From an uncultured Gemmiger sp. (GTDB lineage: Bacteria; Bacillota; Clostridia; Oscillospirales; Ruminococcaceae), in assembly GCA_949295035.1 (NCBI GenBank), contig CASFJO010000078.1, positions 1-57,688 on the forward strand: 57,688 bases of DNA. Direction: 5' to 3'. Position 1 is the first letter of the stretch; every line of letters begins with the position of its first letter. The translations under genes and the position numbers were made by a program. Positions 43,297 through 52,007 of the stretch are shown in pieces. Below the pieces are notes generated by a model, which was not told where the DNA came from, made no database searches, and saw nothing but the letters and a program-made list of their open reading frames with translations.

Positions 43297-44418
43297 TCAG
43301 ACGCCGGCAAACTCCTGTTCCGCCGCATCCAGGGCGGCGGCGATGACCTTGTCCATATCGTAATAGCGATACTGACCCAGCCGGCCGCCAAAGATCACGT
43401 CCGGCCGGTCGGCCGCCAGCGCCTTGTACTTCTGGTACAGGGCGTTGTTTTTTTCGTCGTTCACCGGATAGTAGGGCTCGGCGCCGGGGGTCCATTCGGT
43501 GGAATACTCCCGGCTGATCACCGTCTTGTCCGCATCGCCTGCGCCAAACTCAAAATGCTTGTGTTCGATGATGCGGGTATAGGGCACCTCCCGGTCGGTG
43601 TAGTTGACCACCGCGTTGCCCTGCCAGTTGCCGGTATCGGTGAGCAGTTCGGTCTCGAACCGCACGGTGCGGTACTCCAGCGGCCCGTAGCAGAAATCGA
43701 AGAACCGGTCGATCTGGCCGGTGAACACGGTGCGGGCGGCGACCTCCGGCTCAGCCCGGATCAGATCAAAGTAGTCGGTGTTCAGCCGCACCTCCGCGTC
43801 GCCCAGCAGCTGCTCCACGATGGCGTCGTAGCCGCCCATGGGGATGCCCTGGTGCGGATCGGAGAAGTAGTTGTTGTCGTAGACAAAACGCAGCGGCAGC
43901 CGCTTGATGATAAAGGCCGGCAACTCGGTGCAGGGGCGGCCCCACTGCTTTTCGGTGTAGCCCTTGACCAGCTTCTCATACACGTCCCGACCCACCAGCT
44001 TGAGAGCCTGTTCCTCCAGGTTCTTCGGCTCGCCGATGTTCAGCTGCGCAATCTGCTCCTCAATGACCGCCTTTGCCTCGGCGGGGGTGCGCACCCCCCA
44101 CATTTTGGAAAAGGTGTTCATATTGAAGGGCATGTTGTACAGTTCGTCTTTGTAAACGGCGATGGGGCTGTTCACGTAATGGTTGAACCGGGCGAACCGG
44201 TTCACATACTCCCACACCCGCTCGTCGGAGGTGTGGAAGATGTGGGCGCCGTACTGGTGCACCCGAATGCCCGCCACCGTCTCGCAGTGGATGTTGCCGG
44301 CAATGTGGCCCCGCTTGTCGATGACCAGGCATTTTTGGCCGTGTTTGGCGGCTTCATGGGCGAACACCGCGCCGAACAGGCCCGCGCCCACGATCAGATA
44401 GTCATACCGCTTGTGCAT
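43297..44418 (-). CDS. glf: UDP-galactopyranose mutase
   Basis: FAD enzyme that converts UDP-galactopyranose to UDP-galactofuranose, the donor for galactofuranose in surface glycans. The 373 residues have IVGAGLFGAVFAHEAAK at the FAD site, HQYGAHIFHT, the substrate-loop Trp/Arg region (TEKQWG) and the C-terminal GRLGQYRYYDMD typical of the family. It follows the GT2 gene by 12 bases, suggesting that transferase uses or accompanies galactofuranose. Confidence 0.95.
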   Translation of the reverse strand: MHKRYDYLIVGAGLFGAVFAHEAAKHGQKCLVIDKRGHIAGNIHCETVAGIRVHQYGAHIFHTSDERVWEYVNRFARFNHYVNSPIAVYKDELYNMPFNMNTFSKMWGVRTPAEAKAVIEEQIAQLNIGEPKNLEEQALKLVGRDVYEKLVKGYTEKQWGRPCTELPAFIIKRLPLRFVYDNNYFSDPHQGIPMGGYDAIVEQLLGDAEVRLNTDYFDLIRAEPEVAARTVFTGQIDRFFDFCYGPLEYRTVRFETELLTDTGNWQGNAVVNYTDREVPYTRIIEHKHFEFGAGDADKTVISREYSTEWTPGAEPYYPVNDEKNNALYQKYKALAADRPDVIFGGRLGQYRYYDMDKVIAAALDAAEQEFAGV

Positions 44419-44430
44419 TGCCCTCTCCTT

Positions 44431-45447
44431 TCAGTTGAAGCCGAACAGTTTCTGGCTGATCTTGTAGCACAGCACCGCAAAGCCCCGCCCCGCGGCGCCC
44501 GGCAGGTTCATGACCCGGCCCATCAGGCCGTAGCACAGCTGTTTGTACAGGCCGGCGTCCTTGTTTTCGATCCACTGCCACAGCTCCCGCTTTTTCTCCA
44601 GCAGTTCCGGTGTGCCGCCCCGCAGCGCCAGCACACTGGATATGGTGGTGATGATCTCCAGGTAGTTGTACATGTACTGGCGCAGCCGTTTGGGCTCCAC
44701 CCGGGGCAGGTCCACCTGTTCGATCATCCGCTTGTTCACCAGGATCTGCTGGTCGATGCGGCGGATCATGGTCTGCTCCTGCACCGACTGGCCCTCCCGG
44801 CCGATGTAGTAGTGGTACAGGTCCACATTCAGATAGTACAGGGTGCGCACCCAGGGCATGGGCACATAGACGAACAGGTTGTCCACATAGAAGGTGTGGC
44901 GGGGAAGGTCCAGCCCGCAGTCCCGCAGCACCTGGGTGCGGTAGATCACCGAGTGCATCAGGATGTACTGGCCCCGGTGCAGCTTGCCCACCTCGTTCCA
45001 GCCAAGGGGCCGGCCCTCGGGCAGGGCGTTGCCGTACCGCATGACCTTTTTGTGGGCCGCGCCCACCTTGTCATAGATAAAGTTGCTGATGAGCAGGTCC
45101 ACCGTGGGCTGGCCGTTGACAAAGCCGCGCAGGGTAGCCAGCACCTTGGCGAAGGCCGCCTCGTCCAGCCAGTCGTCGGAATCCACCACCTTGAAATAGG
45201 CGCCGGTGGCGGCCCGCACGCCGGCCATGACCGCGGCCCCGTGGCCGCCGTTCTCCTGGTGGATGGCCCGCACCACGCCGGGATGGGCGGCCTCGTATTC
45301 GTCGGCGATGGCGGCGGTGCCGTCTTTGGAACCGTCGTCCACGATCAGGATCTCCACCTCGTCGCCGCCGGTGAGCAGCGCGTCGATGCAGTGGCGCATG
45401 TAGTCCTGGGAATTGTAACAGGGGACCGCAATGGACAGAAGCTTCAC
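44431..45447 (-). CDS. GT2 family glycosyltransferase
   Basis: A 338-residue GT-A enzyme: AVPCYNSQDY at strand 1, VDDGSKDGT (about 36-44), and VVDSDDWLD carrying the DxD metal site (about 88-96). The C-terminal half is helical with basic patches and no clear membrane span. The start is GTG at 45447, with GGAGG upstream. Together with glf it forms a two-gene operon; a galactofuranosyltransferase role is plausible but not shown. Confidence 0.87.
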   Translation of the reverse strand: MKLLSIAVPCYNSQDYMRHCIDALLTGGDEVEILIVDDGSKDGTAAIADEYEAAHPGVVRAIHQENGGHGAAVMAGVRAATGAYFKVVDSDDWLDEAAFAKVLATLRGFVNGQPTVDLLISNFIYDKVGAAHKKVMRYGNALPEGRPLGWNEVGKLHRGQYILMHSVIYRTQVLRDCGLDLPRHTFYVDNLFVYVPMPWVRTLYYLNVDLYHYYIGREGQSVQEQTMIRRIDQQILVNKRMIEQVDLPRVEPKRLRQYMYNYLEIITTISSVLALRGGTPELLEKKRELWQWIENKDAGLYKQLCYGLMGRVMNLPGAAGRGFAVLCYKISQKLFGFN

Positions 45448-45506
45448 GCTCGTCGTCCTCCTTTTGGGTTTGATGATGGGCGCGGCCCGCCGGGCCGCAC
45501 AATTCT

Positions 45507-45512
45507 ATTATA
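45507..45512 (-). promoter_or_regulatory. -10 box of the GT2-glf operon
   Basis: A perfect TATAAT on the minus strand about 60 bases before the start; no good -35 at the standard distance. Confidence 0.45.
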
Positions 45513-45597
45513 CACGATTTGGGCGCGGATGGGGTGGAAATTTCCGCCTTTCTCCGGTAATAGAACGAATCAGGGCGGCGGCGGCTTTCATTTGCGG

Positions 45598-45628
45598 CAA
45601 AAAACCGCCCCGGCCAGGGGCCGGGGCG
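45598..45628 (-). terminator. Terminator of the GtrA gene
   Basis: On the minus strand, an 11-bp GC stem (45604-45614 with 45618-45628) followed by five to six T. Confidence 0.85.
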
Positions 45629-45649
45629 GCAGGACAAAGCGGGATGGGG

Positions 45650-46201
45650 TCAGGCGTTCCTGGCGGCTTCCGGGAAGATCTTCTTGTTCACAAAGAAGAA
45701 TACCACCATCGAGATACCGCCGTTGAGCACAGTGGTGCCGATGTTGTAGATAAAGTCCGGCACCAGCAGGCCGGCCACCGCCACCCAGATGCAGTTGATG
45801 GAATTGACGATGCAGGTGATGACGATAAAGGCCGCCACATACCAGGCGATCTGGGGCCCGATCTTGCCCTTGGAGCGGAACACGAAGCTGCGCTGGATCG
45901 GGAAGTTGACCACCTCGCCGATGATCATGGCCACCATATAGGCGCAGAAGTAGGCAAGGCCGCCGTGGGCCTGGTCGTAGCCCAGAATGTTCCACTGGAA
46001 GGTCTCCCCGAACAGGGTCAGGGGGATGCCGGGCCAGCCGAAGGAGGCGTCGCCCAGGAAGGCAAAGGCCGCCGGCAGAAAGGTGAGCATCAGATACTTG
46101 AACACGGTGATCAGGTTGCTCACGATGACGAACAGGCCGCCCTCCCGCACCCATTTGGCGGCGGCGGGATGTTTGGCCGCGAAGTTGTTCCAGACGTTCA
46201 T
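45650..46201 (-). CDS. GtrA-family membrane protein
   Basis: A 183-residue, four-span membrane protein of the GtrA type, with FVIVSNLITVFKYLM early, NFPIQRSFVFRSKG centrally and VNKKIF at the end. It carries a longer loop (about 48-75) than the copy at 19.9 kb. Expected to help translocate polyprenyl-linked sugar. It starts 19 bases after the GH3 stop, so the two share a transcript; the GT2 and glf genes follow after a terminator. Confidence 0.87.
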   Translation of the reverse strand: MNVWNNFAAKHPAAAKWVREGGLFVIVSNLITVFKYLMLTFLPAAFAFLGDASFGWPGIPLTLFGETFQWNILGYDQAHGGLAYFCAYMVAMIIGEVVNFPIQRSFVFRSKGKIGPQIAWYVAAFIVITCIVNSINCIWVAVAGLLVPDFIYNIGTTVLNGGISMVVFFFVNKKIFPEAARNA

Positions 46202-46220
46202 TGGTATTTTCTCCTCCGTA

Positions 46221-48638
46221 TCAGCCGCGGGCGGCCTTTTTTTCGGCTTTGGCGGCCCGGGCGGCGCTGCGCCAGCCGCGCCAGACCCGGCCCAGCCCCT
46301 TGAAGAAGTGGCCGTTGACCATCACCAGGATACCCTCGGCCATCTCCATGGTCACCATGCCGTTCATCATCTTGCCGATGCCCCGGAAGGGCATGTTGTA
46401 GATGAACTGGATGTTCAGATCGGGCACGCCGCTGCGCTCGCTCTTTTCCTTCTTGTCGGTCAGAACGCGCCAGACAAAGCGCGCCAGGCGGCTCTTGGCA
46501 TAGTACATCTGGCCGATGGCGTCGTTCATCTCCAGCGGGGCGCTCTCGTCCCAGCGGGCGGGCGGCAGGGGCCGGCCCAGCAGGGCGGCAAAGTCCTCGT
46601 CGCTCACCTTGGCCACCCGGCCGGTGCGGTAGGGCTCCGGCGGCAGGGCGGGGGTGCCGCTGCCCTCCACCGCCAGGGTACCGGCCAGGCGGATGTCGTG
46701 GCAGCTGGCGCCGATCTCCAGGCGGTATTCCCCGCTCTCCACCCGCCAGCCGCCGGCCGCAGTGTCAAAGTAGCGGAAGGCCTTGTCGTCCAGCGGGATG
46801 GAAACGTTCCTGCTCTCGCCAGCCTCCAGCCAGACCTTGGCAAAGCCCTTGAGTTCCCGAACAGGGCGGCCGGCTTTGCCGCCGGGCAGTCCCACATACA
46901 GCTGGGCCACCTCGGCGCCCCGGCGATCGCCGGTATTGGTCAGGGTGAAAGACACCTCCCGCTCGCTGACCTTCAGATCGGAGTAGGCAAAACTGGTATA
47001 GGACAGCCCGTACCCGAAGGCAAACCGCACCGGCTTGTCCGCCGTCTCGTAGTAGCGGTAGCCCACATACAGGCCCTCCCGATACTCGCTGGTGCGGCAG
47101 GGGCTGGGCCAGTAGTTGGCGCTGGGGCTATCCTCCAGGGCCAGGGGCCAGCTCTCGCTGAGCCGGCCGGAGGGTTCGGCCTGGCCGGTAACGATCCGCA
47201 GCAGGGCCGAAGCCCCGGCCTGACCGCCCAGCCCGCCGTACAGCAGGGCCTGACAATGGATGACCCAGGGGGCTTCCACCGCGCTGCCGCCCGCCAGCAG
47301 CACCGCTACCCGGGGGTTGGCGGCGGCCACCTCTTCCAGCACACGCACCTGGTTGGCGGGGATGCGCATGTGGGTACGGTCCACCCCTTCGCTTTCACTG
47401 ATCTCGGGCAGGCCCAGATACAGCAGCACCACGTCGGCCTTTTCGGCCAGGTCCACCGCCTGGCGCAGCAGTTCCTCGTTGGGCTTGTCGGCGCGTTCAA
47501 AACCGGCGGCGTAGCCCACCACATCCAGCGGGAACTGGCCCAGCACCTGCCGGGCGCTCTCCAGCCGGGTGGGGTTCACGTTGCTGCTGCCCGCGCCCTG
47601 ATAGCGGGGGGTGTCGGCAAAGTCGCCGATCACCGCCACGCGGGTCCCCGCCGCCAGCGGCAGCAGCGCCCCGTCGTTCTTCAGCAGCACGGCGCTCTGT
47701 TCGGCGGCCCGGCTGGCCAGGGCATGGTGCGCGTCCACGTCCAGCCTCACCTCGCCGGCGGCCTGACGGGCCGCGTCGGTGCGCAGAACAAAGTCCAGGA
47801 TCTCGTCCACCCGCTCATCCACCAGGGCCTCGTCGATCACGCCGGCCCGCACGGCGGCGGCCAGCTGCCGGTCGCTGTCGCCGGCGGTGCCGGGCATCTC
47901 CAGGGTAGAGCCGGCGCGCACGCCCTCTACATGGTCGTTGGAGCCGCCCCAGTCGGTGACCACCACACCGTCGAAGCCCCATTCATCCCGCAGGATATCC
48001 CGCAGCAGATGGGGGTCCTCGTTGGTGTAGACCTCGTTGATCTGGTTGTAGGAACTCATGATCGCGCCGGGTCTCCCCTCCCGGACGGCGATCTCAAAGT
48101 TGGTCAGGTAGATCTCCCGCAGGGTGCGCTCGTCCACCACGCTGTCGTTGGCCATGCGGCGCAGCTCCTGGCTGTTGGCGGCAAAGTGCTTGGGGCAGGC
48201 GGACACGCCCTTGCTCTGGATGCCCCGGATGTACCCGGCGGCCATCTTGCCGGCCAGGTAGGGGTCCTCGCTGAAATACTCAAAGTTGCGCCCGCACAGG
48301 GGGCTGCGCTTGATGTTGAGGCCCGGCCCCAGCACCATGTTGACCTTCTGGGCCAGGGCTTCCTCGCCCAGGGCCGCGCCCACGGCCTCGCCCAGGGCGG
48401 GGTCCCAGCTGTTGGCCACCGTAGCCGCGGTGGGCCAGCAGGTGGCGGGCTCGCTGGCGTTCAGGCCCAGATGGTCGCCCTCCCCCACCTGTTTGCGCAG
48501 GCCGGTGGGACCGTCGGACAGAAAGGCGCTGGGCACCTTCAGCCGGGGCACCGGCCGGGTGGTCCATACGTCCCGCCCGGACAAAAGCCCGCACTTCTCC
48601 TCCAGGGTCAGCTGCCGGATCAGATCGGCATGTTTCAT
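46221..48638 (-). CDS. GH3 beta-glucosidase-like glycoside hydrolase, cytoplasmic
   Basis: An 805-residue family GH3 enzyme in standard order: an N-terminal barrel (1 to about 310) with KHFAANSQE and the nucleophile Asp in VVVTDWGGSND, the second alpha/beta domain, then a fibronectin-III-like domain (about 570-680). An extra C-terminal segment of about 120 residues, including PLEMNDAIGQMYY and basic helices, is less common and could mediate membrane or protein contact. There is no signal peptide, so it likely acts on imported glucosides. It follows the permuted GH3 gene. Confidence 0.92.
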   Translation of the reverse strand: MKHADLIRQLTLEEKCGLLSGRDVWTTRPVPRLKVPSAFLSDGPTGLRKQVGEGDHLGLNASEPATCWPTAATVANSWDPALGEAVGAALGEEALAQKVNMVLGPGLNIKRSPLCGRNFEYFSEDPYLAGKMAAGYIRGIQSKGVSACPKHFAANSQELRRMANDSVVDERTLREIYLTNFEIAVREGRPGAIMSSYNQINEVYTNEDPHLLRDILRDEWGFDGVVVTDWGGSNDHVEGVRAGSTLEMPGTAGDSDRQLAAAVRAGVIDEALVDERVDEILDFVLRTDAARQAAGEVRLDVDAHHALASRAAEQSAVLLKNDGALLPLAAGTRVAVIGDFADTPRYQGAGSSNVNPTRLESARQVLGQFPLDVVGYAAGFERADKPNEELLRQAVDLAEKADVVLLYLGLPEISESEGVDRTHMRIPANQVRVLEEVAAANPRVAVLLAGGSAVEAPWVIHCQALLYGGLGGQAGASALLRIVTGQAEPSGRLSESWPLALEDSPSANYWPSPCRTSEYREGLYVGYRYYETADKPVRFAFGYGLSYTSFAYSDLKVSEREVSFTLTNTGDRRGAEVAQLYVGLPGGKAGRPVRELKGFAKVWLEAGESRNVSIPLDDKAFRYFDTAAGGWRVESGEYRLEIGASCHDIRLAGTLAVEGSGTPALPPEPYRTGRVAKVSDEDFAALLGRPLPPARWDESAPLEMNDAIGQMYYAKSRLARFVWRVLTDKKEKSERSGVPDLNIQFIYNMPFRGIGKMMNGMVTMEMAEGILVMVNGHFFKGLGRVWRGWRSAARAAKAEKKAARG

Positions 48639-48654
48639 ACTGTGCAGCTCCTTT

Positions 48655-48681
48655 CTTGGAAAAACGGCCTGTCAGCAGGCC
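48655..48681 (-). terminator. Weak terminator between the two GH3 genes
   Basis: On the minus strand, a 6-bp stem with 4-base loop (48666-48681) followed by GTTTTT. The 48682-48858 gap also holds several longer GC hairpins and no gene. Confidence 0.5.
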
Positions 48682-48858
48682 TTTGGTTTCATCGCCGCGG
48701 CGAAGCGGGCGTCAGGGCGGCCCGGGGCAAACCGGGCCGCCCCCGCCCCTTCTCCTCCTCTGCCAGCGTCGCGGCCCCGCAATGGCCGCGAACCGGCGGC
48801 AGGCCGCCGGGGGCAACGCGCCCGCGGCGGCCTGCCTGCTGCCGCAAGGCGATGCGGA

Positions 48859-51798
48859 TCAGTTGGTCTTGGTTTGCGCGTCGGAAGTTTCCTTCTTCTG
48901 CTTGCGATAGGCGCGGATGGTCAGTACCTCCAGCGCTACCAGCACGATGCCCAGCGCCACATCGGCGGCGATAAAGGCTATCTGCCAGCCGGGCATGCCC
49001 GGGTTCAGGTTCTCCTCCATGTAGGCGCGGCTGTTCACCACGGTGTACAGGATGTTCTTGCAGGCCTGACGCATGGCCAGAACGCCGGTGGCGCTGGTGG
49101 TGTCAGACACGTAGTTGGTCCCGGTGGGGTAGTTCACCAGGCAGAAGTCGGTGCCGTTGCGGATGGCCTGGTCGGCGTTCATGTAGCCGTACACACCGAA
49201 GTAGTCGGTCAGGACCATGCCCTGGAAGCCCCATTCATCCCGCAGCACGGTGTTGCACAGCGCGTTGCAGGCGCCGGCCCACTCGGCACCCACGTAGTTG
49301 AAGGAAGACATCACCGCGTCGGCGCCGCCCTCCTTGACGCTGATCTCGAAGGGCTTCAGGTAGATCTCACGGATGGACTGCTCGTTGGCCCAGGTGCACA
49401 GCATGCTGTTGCGGTTGGTTTCCTGGTCGTTCAGAGCGTAGTGCTTGATGTAAGCGTAGACGCCGTAGGTCTCGGCGCCCTGGATGGCCTGGGCAGCCAG
49501 CTTACCGCTGAGCACGCCGTCCTCGGAGTAGTACTCAAAGTTACGGCCGCTGAAAGCGGAGCGGTGGATGTTCATGGCGGGGGCGTACCAGCCGGACACG
49601 TCCAGATCGTCCGCCATGCGGCCGATGGAGGCGCCGAACTTGTACACGGTGTCGGTGTTCCAGGTGGAAGCCATCAGCACGGTGCCGGCAAAGCCGATGG
49701 AACCCTGCTGGGTGAAGTTGTTGTTGATGGAAGCAGGACCGTCACAGTCGTAGGTCTGCACCTTCTCGATGCTGTTGATGGGGGCGGTCTGGTAGCCGCC
49801 CATGGCGATCAGCTCGCTCATCTCGGACACGGTCAGCTGATCCAGGAAGGTATCCCACTTCGCGTCGTCGTAGGCCACGCCGCGCATATCCACCAGGTTC
49901 AGGCCGTTCTTGGCGCCGGTGGTGGGCATCACGTCGTCGGCGTTGTTGTGCTCAGTCGGATCGTAGTTGGCGTTGTTGATGAAGGTGGCCTTGGCCTCGT
50001 CGCTCATGGACAGGCCGGCGGGGGCGGCGGTGGCCTCAGCGTAGTTGGCGAAGTGGTCGGCACGGGACAGGTAGGTCACGTCGCCCTCCACGGCCTCAAA
50101 CTGGTTGGTAACAGCGGTCTTGTCGGTGGAACGGCCCTCGTCGTAGGTGATGGTGGCGGGCACGTTGTAGACTTCACTGTCCAGCACGGTGTGGGAATCG
50201 CTGTTGATGCTGATGATGTAGTCGCCGGCCTCCAGCACGTAGGCGGCAGCGCCGTAGGTGTCGTAGGAAGCCATGTCCTCCGCCTTGAAGCTGATGGTCA
50301 GGGTCTGGCTTTCGCCGGGCTCCAGCACGTCGGTCTTGTCAAAGGCAACCAGGTTGGCGGTGGCCTTCTCGATGCCGCCGTTGGTGTAGGGCGGGTTGTA
50401 GTAAACCTCCACCACGTTCTTGCCGGCCACGCTGCCGGTGTTGGTGACGGTCACGTCAAAGCTCAGGGTGCCGTCGCTCTCGGAGATGGGGCCCATCTCC
50501 TGGGAGAAGGTGGTGTAGGACAGGCCGTAGCCGAAGGGATACAGCACGGTGGAATCGTATTCGATCAGGCCCTCGGCGGCGGCGGTCTCGTAGAACTTGT
50601 AGCCCACGTAGATGCCTTCCACATAGTTCACAAAGCTGGGCAGAGCGGTGGTTTCCTGCTGGGTCATGAAGTTGGTGGAAACCACGGCATGCTCGTCCAT
50701 GTTGTCATAGGTGAACTGGCCGAAGTTGTTGGCGGTGGGGGTGTTGAACAGGTCGTACACCCAGGTGTCCACGGTCTTGCCGGAGGGGTTCACCGCACCG
50801 GCGATGACCTGGCCCACCGCGTCGAAGCCGTTCTGGCCGGGGCAGGGAGTGTAGATCGCGGCATCCACGTCATACTCCTTCAGGAAGCCCAGCTCCATGG
50901 CGTTGTTGGTGTTGATCAGAACGATGACGTTTTCAAAGTTCTCGCAGACCATCTGGAGCATCTCTTCCTCGCGGTTGCTCAGCTCCAGGTAGTGGTCGCC
51001 CTCGTCCCAGTCGTTGCCCTCGTTCAGGGTGTCGTCGTAGACGCCGTTGAAGTAGGAGTTGCCGGTGACGGAGTCGCGCTCCAGCCAGCTGCCGTCCACA
51101 ACAGCGGCCATGTCGGTGGGCATATCGGCGTTCTCGCCGCCCGGACGGGAGATGACCACCAGGGCGGTGTCGCTGAACTCCTTGGCGCCGCTCATCAGCT
51201 CATCGCTGTAGGCGTTCACGTTGGGTTCGGGCAGGGTCCAGTCCTGGGCCCACATGCCCACACTGGGACGCTCGGCCTGGTAGGCCTCGTAGAAGTCCAC
51301 CAGATCCTGGTTCACGTTCAGGCCGGCGTTCTTCAGGCCGGTGATCAGGTCGGTCACAGCGTACTGATCGTTCAGCGCGCCGGAACCCACGCCGCCGTAG
51401 ACCGGCGCGGTGGAAGCCCAGCCGAAGACGTTCAGGTTGTCGCCGGAAGCCAGCGGCAGCGCGCCGTTGTTCTCCAGCAGGGTCACACCTTCGCTGACCA
51501 GCTCGGTGTTGACCTCATAGGCCTCGGCCATGCTCTCCTCGGTGATGGAGCCGCCGCCCATGGCCAGGTTGATCACCGTGAACATAGGGCCAAAGCAGAT
51601 CAGGTTGACGGTAATGATCAGGGCCAGCAGCAGCGCAATGCCCGCCTCTTTGCGCACCAGCGCCTTGAGGGGACGGCGCAGCTTGGCCGCCGCGATGATG
51701 GCCACAATGGCCAGCAGCAACACGATCCCGAAGCCGATCAGCTGGGATTTCATGCTGTTGAGCACATTGAGGACGTCTGCGATGTTGATTTGCAGCAT
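48859..51798 (-). CDS. Permuted, membrane-anchored GH3 glycoside hydrolase
   Basis: A 979-residue enzyme whose domains run in the reverse of normal GH3 order. Two membrane spans (about 20-40 and 51-70) come first. The GH3 C-terminal domain follows (about 90-480; GVTLLENNGALPL, FGYGLSYTTF), then a fibronectin-III-like domain (about 490-580). The catalytic barrel comes last, with WYAPAMNIHRSAFSGRN, KHYALNDQE and the nucleophile Asp in MVLTDYFGVYG near 890. A final span (about 940-962) and a charged tail close it. Permuted GH3 enzymes are known from ruminococci. Catalytic parts are presumably extracytoplasmic. The ATG at 51798 follows GGAGG. A LytTR-type repeat lies upstream. Confidence 0.9.
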   Translation of the reverse strand: MLQINIADVLNVLNSMKSQLIGFGIVLLLAIVAIIAAAKLRRPLKALVRKEAGIALLLALIITVNLICFGPMFTVINLAMGGGSITEESMAEAYEVNTELVSEGVTLLENNGALPLASGDNLNVFGWASTAPVYGGVGSGALNDQYAVTDLITGLKNAGLNVNQDLVDFYEAYQAERPSVGMWAQDWTLPEPNVNAYSDELMSGAKEFSDTALVVISRPGGENADMPTDMAAVVDGSWLERDSVTGNSYFNGVYDDTLNEGNDWDEGDHYLELSNREEEMLQMVCENFENVIVLINTNNAMELGFLKEYDVDAAIYTPCPGQNGFDAVGQVIAGAVNPSGKTVDTWVYDLFNTPTANNFGQFTYDNMDEHAVVSTNFMTQQETTALPSFVNYVEGIYVGYKFYETAAAEGLIEYDSTVLYPFGYGLSYTTFSQEMGPISESDGTLSFDVTVTNTGSVAGKNVVEVYYNPPYTNGGIEKATANLVAFDKTDVLEPGESQTLTISFKAEDMASYDTYGAAAYVLEAGDYIISINSDSHTVLDSEVYNVPATITYDEGRSTDKTAVTNQFEAVEGDVTYLSRADHFANYAEATAAPAGLSMSDEAKATFINNANYDPTEHNNADDVMPTTGAKNGLNLVDMRGVAYDDAKWDTFLDQLTVSEMSELIAMGGYQTAPINSIEKVQTYDCDGPASINNNFTQQGSIGFAGTVLMASTWNTDTVYKFGASIGRMADDLDVSGWYAPAMNIHRSAFSGRNFEYYSEDGVLSGKLAAQAIQGAETYGVYAYIKHYALNDQETNRNSMLCTWANEQSIREIYLKPFEISVKEGGADAVMSSFNYVGAEWAGACNALCNTVLRDEWGFQGMVLTDYFGVYGYMNADQAIRNGTDFCLVNYPTGTNYVSDTTSATGVLAMRQACKNILYTVVNSRAYMEENLNPGMPGWQIAFIAADVALGIVLVALEVLTIRAYRKQKKETSDAQTKTN

Positions 51799-51862
51799 TT
51801 CAAGTTCCTCCTTCTGTCCGGGCGCGCCCCACCCTGCCGGGGCCGCGCCTTTTTACGGCTCT

Positions 51863-51921
51863 ACTGTAACACAAGTTCGAAAAGGATTTTACACATTCTG
51901 CACGAAACGCTCACATTCTGC
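51863..51921 (-). promoter_or_regulatory. Promoter with LytTR-type direct repeat, permuted GH3 gene
   Basis: On the minus strand GCAGAATGTG occurs twice (51912-51921 and 51892-51901), 20 bases start to start, ending directly at a poor -35 (TAAAAT, 51886-51891). A TACAGT -10 lies 17 bases further (51863-51868). This is the layout of an activator-dependent promoter; the LytTR regulator gene lies at 53.3-54.0 kb. Confidence 0.6.
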
Positions 51922-51954
51922 GCAAGTTGCAGGTGAGTGTATACATTTTTGACA

Positions 51955-51997
51955 AATAAAAAGCCGCCCTTATCAGCAAATTGCCAATAAGGGCGGC
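51955..51997 (-). terminator. Terminator of the LytTR two-component operon
   Basis: On the minus strand, an 11-bp stem (51963-51973 with 51987-51997) followed by a TTTTTATTT tract. Confidence 0.8.
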
Positions 51998-52007
51998 CGC
52001 GGCTCCG

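Noticed and set aside
48286-51936. A 1216-codon open frame on the plus strand opposite the two GH3 genes
   Set aside because: It mirrors GC-rich third codon positions of the real genes; its product is a low-complexity Gly/His/Val/Gln-rich chain with no domain, and it crosses both GH3 coding regions.
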